Below are positions 59,284 through 64,000 of a DNA stretch of 64,000 nt, in pieces; the first letter of the stretch is position 1, and every line of letters starts with the position of its first letter. A program made the position numbers and the translations under genes. The notes under the pieces are model-generated. The model did not search any database. It was not told the origin of the DNA and was given only the letters and a program-made list of their open reading frames with translations. Source of the DNA: Shinella zoogloeoides (lineage in GTDB: Bacteria > Pseudomonadota > Alphaproteobacteria > Rhizobiales > Rhizobiaceae); assembly GCF_030733845.1 (NCBI RefSeq), contig NZ_CP132311.1, forward strand, positions 3,702,501-3,766,500, read 5' to 3'.

Positions 59284-60284
59284 ACCCGGCTCGGCAGCAC
59301 GCGGTCCGGCGGCCGGTGGCCGTCGAAGAAGGTGCGGATGTTGATCACCACCTTCTCGCCCATGTCCACGCGGCCCTCGATCGTCGCCGAGCTCATATGC
59401 GGCAGCAGCACGACCTTGCCTTCGGCGGCGAGCTTCAGCAGCTTCGGGCTGACCGCCGGCTCGTTCTCGAAGACGTCGAGCCCGGCGCCGGCGATCTTTC
59501 CCTCGCGCAGGCACTTGATCAGCGCGGTTTCATCGACGATGCCGCCGCGCGCCGTGTTGACGAGGTAGCTGGTCGGCTGCATCAGCTCGAGCCGGCGGGC
59601 CGAGAGCAGGTGGAAGGTGGCGGGCGTCGAGGGGCAGTTGACCGAGACGATGTCGACGCGGGCGAGCATCTGGTCGAGGCTGTCCCAGTAGGTCGCTTCC
59701 AGCGCGTCCTCCGTGTCCGGGCGCACGCGGTTCCGGTTGTGGTAGTGGATGGAGAGGCCGAAGGCCTTGGCGCGCTTGGCGACGGCGGTGCCGATGCGGC
59801 CCATGCCGACGATGCCGAGGCGCTTGCCCCAGATGCGCCGGCCGAGCATCCAGGTCGGCGACCAGCCGGCCCATTCGCCCTTGCGGTCCGTCAGGATCTG
59901 CGCGCCTTCCGCAAGCCGGCGCGGCGCGGCGAGGATCAGCGCCATCGTCATGTCGGCGGTGTCCTCGGTGAGGACATTGGGGGTATTGGTGACGGTGATG
60001 CCCTTCCTGGCCGCCGCCTCCACGTCCACATTGTCGACGCCGTTGGAAAAGCAGGCGATCAGCTTGAGCTGCGGCCCCGCCTGCTCGATCAGCGCGGCGT
60101 CGATCCGGTCGGTCAGGGTGGGGACGAGGACGTCGGCGCTTTTCACGGCGGCGACGAGTTCGGGTTGGGTGCGTGGGCTGTCGTCGATGTTGAGTTCGGC
60201 GTCGAACAGTTCGCGCATCCGGGTCTCCACCACCTCTGGCAGGCGGCGGGTGATATAGACCTTCGGTTTTTTCTTCTGCGTCAT
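59280..60284 (-). CDS. D-2-hydroxyacid dehydrogenase (glyoxylate/hydroxypyruvate reductase-like)
   Basis: A 334-residue NAD(P)H-dependent dehydrogenase. The Rossmann site is GIVGMGRIGTAVAKRAKAFG. The catalytic triad regions are NTARGGIVDE (Arg), GAGLDVFENEP (Glu) and VLLPHMSSATIEGR (His). Basic residues after the second strand (YHNRNRVRP) suggest NADPH preference. It resembles GyaR-like glyoxylate reductases, which would drain excess glyoxylate from the purine pathway, but phosphite or other substrates occur in the family. It is a single gene. Confidence 0.9.
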   Translation of the reverse strand: MTQKKKPKVYITRRLPEVVETRMRELFDAELNIDDSPRTQPELVAAVKSADVLVPTLTDRIDAALIEQAGPQLKLIACFSNGVDNVDVEAAARKGITVTNTPNVLTEDTADMTMALILAAPRRLAEGAQILTDRKGEWAGWSPTWMLGRRIWGKRLGIVGMGRIGTAVAKRAKAFGLSIHYHNRNRVRPDTEDALEATYWDSLDQMLARVDIVSVNCPSTPATFHLLSARRLELMQPTSYLVNTARGGIVDETALIKCLREGKIAGAGLDVFENEPAVSPKLLKLAAEGKVVLLPHMSSATIEGRVDMGEKVVINIRTFFDGHRPPDRVLPSRV

Positions 60285-60465
60285 GGGAGGTTCCGGCGTC
60301 CTGTTGACGGGTCCTTAACCAAGTTGGGCAAGGATTGCTTCATCAGGGGCATTTTCTACCAGACCCGGTCGCGAAGACAATCCGCCCAGTAGGTGGTTCC
60401 CGCGATTTGCCACCGCTGACCGGCACGGCAGCCCGATGTCCTCTCCAGTTTGTGCGGATTTTTCC

Positions 60466-61005
60466 ATGCGTAACCTTGTCGTGCGTTTCAGACTTGCCGC
60501 CCTAGCGGGCATCCTCGTTTCCCTCACCGGCGCCGGCTTCGCCCACGCCCAGGCGGCCAAGGGCCCGAGCGGCCTGCCGCTGCCGCGCTTCGTCAGCCTC
60601 AAGGCCAAGAGCGTCAACCTGCGGGTCGGCCCCAGTGTCGACTACGCCGTCGCCTGGCGCTACCTGAAGTCCGGCGTGCCGGTCGAGATAATCCAGGAAT
60701 ATGACAACTGGCGCCGCATCCGCGATGCTGATGGTACGGAAGGCTGGGTCAACCAGGCGCTGCTCTCCGGCGAGCGTACCGCCGTCACCGCGCCGTGGAT
60801 GCGCGGCAAGGGCGAGGACATCTATGTCAACATGCGCCGCGAGGCGCTGCCCAACGCGACGCTCATCGCCAAGATCCAGCCCGGCGTCGTCATCAAGGTC
60901 GGCGAATGCAACGGCGACTGGTGCCGTGCCGAAGTGGACGGCACGGCCGGCTGGGTCTCGCAGAACGAGATCTGGGGCGCCTATCCGGGCGAGGCCTTCA
61001 AATAA
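60466..61005 (+). CDS. Secreted protein with two SH3-like domains
   Basis: A 179-residue exported protein. A signal peptide (MRNLVVRFRLAALAGILVSL then TGAGFAHA) is followed by two bacterial SH3 domains (SVNLRVGPSVDYAVAWRYLK to VNQALLSGE; IYVNMRREALPNATLIAKIQ to GWVSQNEIWG). Such domains bind peptidoglycan or proteins at the cell envelope. An in-frame ATG at 60436 adds ten residues and cannot be excluded. The 3' end overlaps the opposite kinase gene by eight bases. Confidence 0.88.
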   Translation: MRNLVVRFRLAALAGILVSLTGAGFAHAQAAKGPSGLPLPRFVSLKAKSVNLRVGPSVDYAVAWRYLKSGVPVEIIQEYDNWRRIRDADGTEGWVNQALLSGERTAVTAPWMRGKGEDIYVNMRREALPNATLIAKIQPGVVIKVGECNGDWCRAEVDGTAGWVSQNEIWGAYPGEAFK

Positions 61006-61990
61006 GGCCGGCCTTTCGGCCTTCCTCCGCCAGCGACAGCAGCGGACGGGGACCGACCTGCTGGATGACGAGACCGGCGGCAAGGCTGCCGAGCCGGCCG
61101 CAATCGGCCAGCGAGCGGCCGGCCGTATAGCCGTAGAGGAAGCCGGCGGCATAGAGATCGCCGGCGCCCGTCGTGTCCACCACGCGCGGAATGCTGATCG
61201 CGTCCACCTTCGTGCGCTCGCCCTTCGTCAGCACGACGGAGCCTTCCTCGCTCATCGTCACGGCGGCGAGCCGGCAATCCTGCGCGATGCGGGTCAAGGC
61301 TTCCTCGAAATCCTCGGTCTCGTAGAGCGCCAGCGCCTCGGCCTTGTTGGCGAAGACGATGTCGATCGTGCCGGAGCGCATGAGGTCGAGGAATTCGCCG
61401 CGGTAGCGGTTGACGCAGAAACTGTCGGACAGCGTCATCGACATCTCGCGGCCATTGGCGTGCGCGATGCGGGCGCATTCGCGGATCGCGTCCTTGGCGC
61501 GCGGCGGATCCCACAGATAGCCTTCGAAATAGGTGACCTTGGCCTCGGCGACGACATTCTCCTCGACGTCTTCAGGCCCGAGCTCCACGCAGGCGCCGAG
61601 ATAGGTGTTCATCGACCGCTCGCCGTCGGGCGTGACGAAGATCATCGAGCGGGCGGTCGGCGGGGTGGCGGCGAGCGGTTTCGTCTCGAAATGCACGCCC
61701 TGGGCGCGGATGTCGTGGATGAAGATCTCGCCGAGCTGGTCGTTCGCCACTTTGCCGAAATAGGCGGCTTTCCCGCCGAAGCTGGCAACGCCCGAGGCCG
61801 TGTTGCCGGCGCTGCCGCCGGAGGCTTCCAGCGCAGGGCCCATGCGGGAATAGAGCAGTTCCGCCCGCTCGGCGTCGATGAGGTTCATCGCGCCCTTGAT
61901 GATGCCGTTGTCGGTGATGAAGTTCTCGTCGCAGCGCGCGATGATGTCGACGATGGCATTGCCGACCGTCAGCACGTCGAATTTGGTCAT
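60998..61990 (-). CDS. PfkB-family kinase (adenosine kinase-like)
   Basis: A 330-residue ribokinase-fold enzyme. The N-terminal DVLTVGNAIVDIIA, the glycine motif ASGGSAGNTASGVASFGGKA and the catalytic DTTGAGDLYAAGFLYGY are clear. The type is close to the Rhizobium etli protein known as adenosine kinase, which phosphorylates adenosine to AMP. This makes it a purine-salvage partner, though other nucleosides or sugars are possible. It converges with the SH3 protein gene. Confidence 0.88.
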   Translation of the reverse strand: MTKFDVLTVGNAIVDIIARCDENFITDNGIIKGAMNLIDAERAELLYSRMGPALEASGGSAGNTASGVASFGGKAAYFGKVANDQLGEIFIHDIRAQGVHFETKPLAATPPTARSMIFVTPDGERSMNTYLGACVELGPEDVEENVVAEAKVTYFEGYLWDPPRAKDAIRECARIAHANGREMSMTLSDSFCVNRYRGEFLDLMRSGTIDIVFANKAEALALYETEDFEEALTRIAQDCRLAAVTMSEEGSVVLTKGERTKVDAISIPRVVDTTGAGDLYAAGFLYGYTAGRSLADCGRLGSLAAGLVIQQVGPRPLLSLAEEGRKAGLI

Positions 61991-62054
61991 GCGGAATTCC
62001 CGTCTCGGTTTGATAGAGCCGGGGTTCGGTCTTAACGGATTTTCCGGAAGTTGA

Positions 62055-62092
62055 AAGAAAAAAGCCGCCCGGCCGTTTCCGGCGGGCGGCTT
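62055..62092 (-). terminator. Intrinsic terminator after efp
   Basis: On the minus strand AAGCCGCCCG pairs with CGGGCGGCTT (62062-62071 with 62083-62092) and a T run with TTTTTT follows. It ends the efp transcript. Confidence 0.85.
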
Positions 62093-62112
62093 GCGGGTTG
62101 CCCTTGGGCAAA

Positions 62113-62682
62113 TCAGTCCTTGGCGCGCTCGACGTAGGAACCGTCTTCCGTCGCGATGACGACGCGCGTGCCGGCCGTGATATGCGGCGGCACCAGCGTG
62201 CGGATGCCGTTCGAGAGGATCGCCGGCTTGTAGGAGGAAGAGGCCGTCTGGCCCTTCACGACCGGTTCCGTCTCGGTGATCTCAAGCGTGACGTGGCGCG
62301 GCAGGTCGATGGCGATGGCGACGCCCTCGTGCACCGACAGGATGACCGTCATGCCTTCCTGGAGGTAGGCCTTCAGGTCGCCGATGTCTTCGTGCGACAT
62401 GGTAAGCTGGTCGTAGCTCTCCGGGTTCATGAAGTGGTAGCCGTCGCCGTCCTCGTAGAGGAAGTTGTGCTCGCGGTCCTCGACGAAGGCGCGCTCGACC
62501 TGCTCGGTCGTGCGGTAGCGTTCGGAGACCTTCACGCCGTCGGAGATGCGGCGCATGTCGACCTGGGTGACCGGCGTGCCCTTGCCCGGGTGGAAGTTCT
62601 GCGCCGTCAGCACGACATAGAGCTTGCCTTCGACCTCGAGGACATTGCCCTTGCGGACGGAAGAGGCGATGATCTTTACCAT
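62113..62682 (-). CDS. efp: Elongation factor P
   Basis: A 189-residue three-domain translation factor that relieves ribosome stalling at polyproline. The modified loop is FHPGKGTP, with the target lysine at residue 34. The OB domains follow, with the conserved [18 protein letters not shown] and the C-terminal [21 protein letters not shown]34 is the site of beta-lysylation by EpmA, encoded divergently. The length and start are standard. Confidence 0.97.
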   Translation of the reverse strand: MVKIIASSVRKGNVLEVEGKLYVVLTAQNFHPGKGTPVTQVDMRRISDGVKVSERYRTTEQVERAFVEDREHNFLYEDGDGYHFMNPESYDQLTMSHEDIGDLKAYLQEGMTVILSVHEGVAIAIDLPRHVTLEITETEPVVKGQTASSSYKPAILSNGIRTLVPPHITAGTRVVIATEDGSYVERAKD

Positions 62683-62834
62683 AAGTCTTCCTTGTAACTG
62701 GATGGTTCGCGTCGTAGAGGACCGCCGTAAGACGCCTTCCCGGACGCTGGAAAATGTGTTTTCGGGACCGCGACTATCCTATATTCCGGCAAAACACCAG
62801 TCTCACCGCCGGCAAGGCCGAAGAAACCTGTCAC
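62683..62834. promoter_or_regulatory. Divergent promoter region of efp and epmA
   Basis: About 150 bp between divergent starts. TATCCTATATTC (about 62774-62785) contains CTATAT, a common rhizobial -10 form, in the plus direction. I see no clear operator. Confidence 0.3.
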
Positions 62835-63899
62835 ATGAGCGCCACAAACCTGAAGCCCTCGCCCTGGTGGACGCCCGACGTCCATGCCGACCGCCGGCCG
62901 TTTCTGCTCGCGCGAAACCGCATTCAGGCGGCGCTGCGGACGTGGTTCGCCGAGCGTGACTTCATCGAGGTGGACACCGCGACCTTGCAGGTCTCGCCCG
63001 GCAACGAGGCGCATCTGCATGCCTTCGTCACGGCCGCCATCGGCCATTCGGGCGAGGCGACGCCGCTCTACCTGCACACCTCGCCGGAATTCGCCTGCAA
63101 GAAGCTGCTGGCGGCGGGCGAGCGGCGCATTTCGTGCTTCGCTCATGTCTACCGCAACCGCGAGCGCGGTCCGCTGCACCATCCGGAATTCACCATGCTG
63201 GAATGGTACCGGGCGGGCGAAACCTACGACGTGCTGATGGCCGATTGCGGCGAAATGCTTGCACTTGCCGCTGCGGTGACGGGCGCTGCCGTACTCGGTT
63301 TCCGCGGCGCGACCTGCGACCCGGCACTTGCCCCGGAGCGGCTGACCGTCGCCGATGCCTTCCGGCGCCATGCCGGCATCGACCTGCTCGCGACAATCGA
63401 CCCGGATGGCTCGACGGACCGGCAGCGCCTCGCGTCCGCCATGCGGGCCGCCGGCCTGCGCGTTGCCGAAGACGACACCTGGGCGGACCTCTTCAGCCGC
63501 GTGCTGGTGGAAAGGGTGGAACCGGAGCTCGGCTTCGGCCGGGCCACCATCCTTTGCGAATATCCGGTCGCCGAGGCCGCGCTCGCGCGCCCCGCGCAGC
63601 ACGACCGCCGTGTTGCCGAACGCTTCGAGCTCTATGCCTGCGGTGTGGAACTTGCCAATGCCTTCGGCGAACTCACGGACGCCGCCGAGCAGCGCCGCCG
63701 TTTCGAGCTGGAAATGGCGGAGAAGGCCCGCGTCTATGGCGAGACCTATCCGCTCGACGAGGATTTTCTCGCAGCGCTCGCCGTCATGCCCGAGGCGAGC
63801 GGCATCGCGCTCGGCTTCGACCGCCTCGTCATGCTGGCGACCGGGGCCTCGCGCATCGACCAGGTGCTCTGGGCGCCCGTCGCGGAGACGGCGCCATGA
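62835..63899 (+). CDS. epmA: EF-P--(R)-beta-lysine ligase
   Basis: A 354-residue class II lysyl-tRNA-synthetase-like enzyme without the N-terminal anticodon-binding domain. Motif 1 region is ARNRIQAALRTWFAERDFIE, motif 2 is VYRNRERGPLHHPEFTMLEW and motif 3 is GIALGFDRLVMLATGA. It attaches (R)-beta-lysine to K34 of EF-P. The start at 62835 is chosen because the upstream extension has no family similarity. It overlaps the next gene by four bases and is divergent from efp. Confidence 0.94.
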   Translation: MSATNLKPSPWWTPDVHADRRPFLLARNRIQAALRTWFAERDFIEVDTATLQVSPGNEAHLHAFVTAAIGHSGEATPLYLHTSPEFACKKLLAAGERRISCFAHVYRNRERGPLHHPEFTMLEWYRAGETYDVLMADCGEMLALAAAVTGAAVLGFRGATCDPALAPERLTVADAFRRHAGIDLLATIDPDGSTDRQRLASAMRAAGLRVAEDDTWADLFSRVLVERVEPELGFGRATILCEYPVAEAALARPAQHDRRVAERFELYACGVELANAFGELTDAAEQRRRFELEMAEKARVYGETYPLDEDFLAALAVMPEASGIALGFDRLVMLATGASRIDQVLWAPVAETAP

Positions 63900-64000
63900 C
63901 GGCGGCGCGCAGCCTGACGACGATCGACGAGCTCGCCGAGGCGGGCCTTCTTGCCGAGGATGAGCGCAGCGGCGCGGCCGCCGTTGCCGAGCGATACGCC
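63896..64000 (+). CDS. epmB: EF-P beta-lysylation protein EpmB, partial (5' end)
   Basis: The first 35 codons of a gene cut by the window edge. The sequence MTAARSLTTIDELAEAGLLA is too short to show the radical-SAM cluster. Assignment to a lysine 2,3-aminomutase (KamA/EpmB) is based on its overlap (ATGA) with epmA, the usual partner, and on the fit of the N-terminal fragment to this family. EpmB makes (R)-beta-lysine for EpmA. Confidence 0.7.
   Translation, partial: MTAARSLTTIDELAEAGLLAEDERSGAAAVAERYA

Overview
The window looks like a chromosomal segment of a high-GC alphaproteobacterium of the order Hyphomicrobiales, most likely family Rhizobiaceae (Shinella/Ensifer/Rhizobium/Agrobacterium type). 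The evidence is a 23S-5S-tRNA-fMet operon end with a helix-9 insertion hairpin, a BA14K-family secreted protein, a PuuE-UraD fusion, a membrane cytochrome-c urate oxidase (PuuD) instead of cofactor-free uricase, a carrier-protein aminoacylation cluster known from Bradyrhizobium and Agrobacterium, and an RpoH-like promoter before dnaK. I cannot name the species.

Layout. 0-3.4 kb: 23S rRNA, 5S rRNA, terminator, initiator tRNA. 3.5-10.5 kb: a LysR regulator divergent from a sugar-acid dehydratase, a chemoreceptor, and an orphan phage-tail-like beta-helix protein. 10.5-31.6 kb: an almost uninterrupted purine-salvage/catabolism region. A purine permease is followed by ureidoglycolate lyase, allantoicase, PuuE-UraD, HIU hydrolase, xanthine dehydrogenase XdhABC, a LysR regulator, PuuD and guanine deaminase. 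It runs into an IclR-controlled glyoxylate module (gcl, hyi, glxR, glycerate kinase). Read as one pathway it takes guanine/xanthine to urate, allantoin, urea and glyoxylate, then glyoxylate to phosphoglycerate.

31.6-35.1 kb: dnaJ and dnaK with a heat-shock-type promoter. 35.4-36.9 kb: an AT-richer islet coding for a Zn-binding HNH-like putative toxin followed by two tandem paralogous putative immunity proteins. 37-47.5 kb: a class A penicillin-binding protein, a BA14K protein, a YbhN-type membrane protein, an M20 peptidase, a MarR regulator, DNA polymerase I and a secreted GH5 enzyme.

47.8-53.6 kb: a tightly packed operon coding for an acyl carrier protein, an acyl-CoA-dehydrogenase-like flavoprotein, an amino acid:[carrier protein] ligase derived from a class II aminoacyl-tRNA synthetase, a DUF1839 protein and a GH2 beta-mannosidase-like protein. 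Its product is unknown to me, and it is my best candidate for an undescribed biochemical system. 54-64 kb: YigZ-family protein, 1-Cys peroxiredoxin, a DUF2798/TetR divergent pair with a perfect 42-bp operator, a HAD phosphatase, recF, a MoeB-like protein, a 2-hydroxyacid dehydrogenase, an SH3 protein, an adenosine-kinase-like PfkB protein, efp, epmA and the start of epmB (EF-P and its lysylation enzymes).
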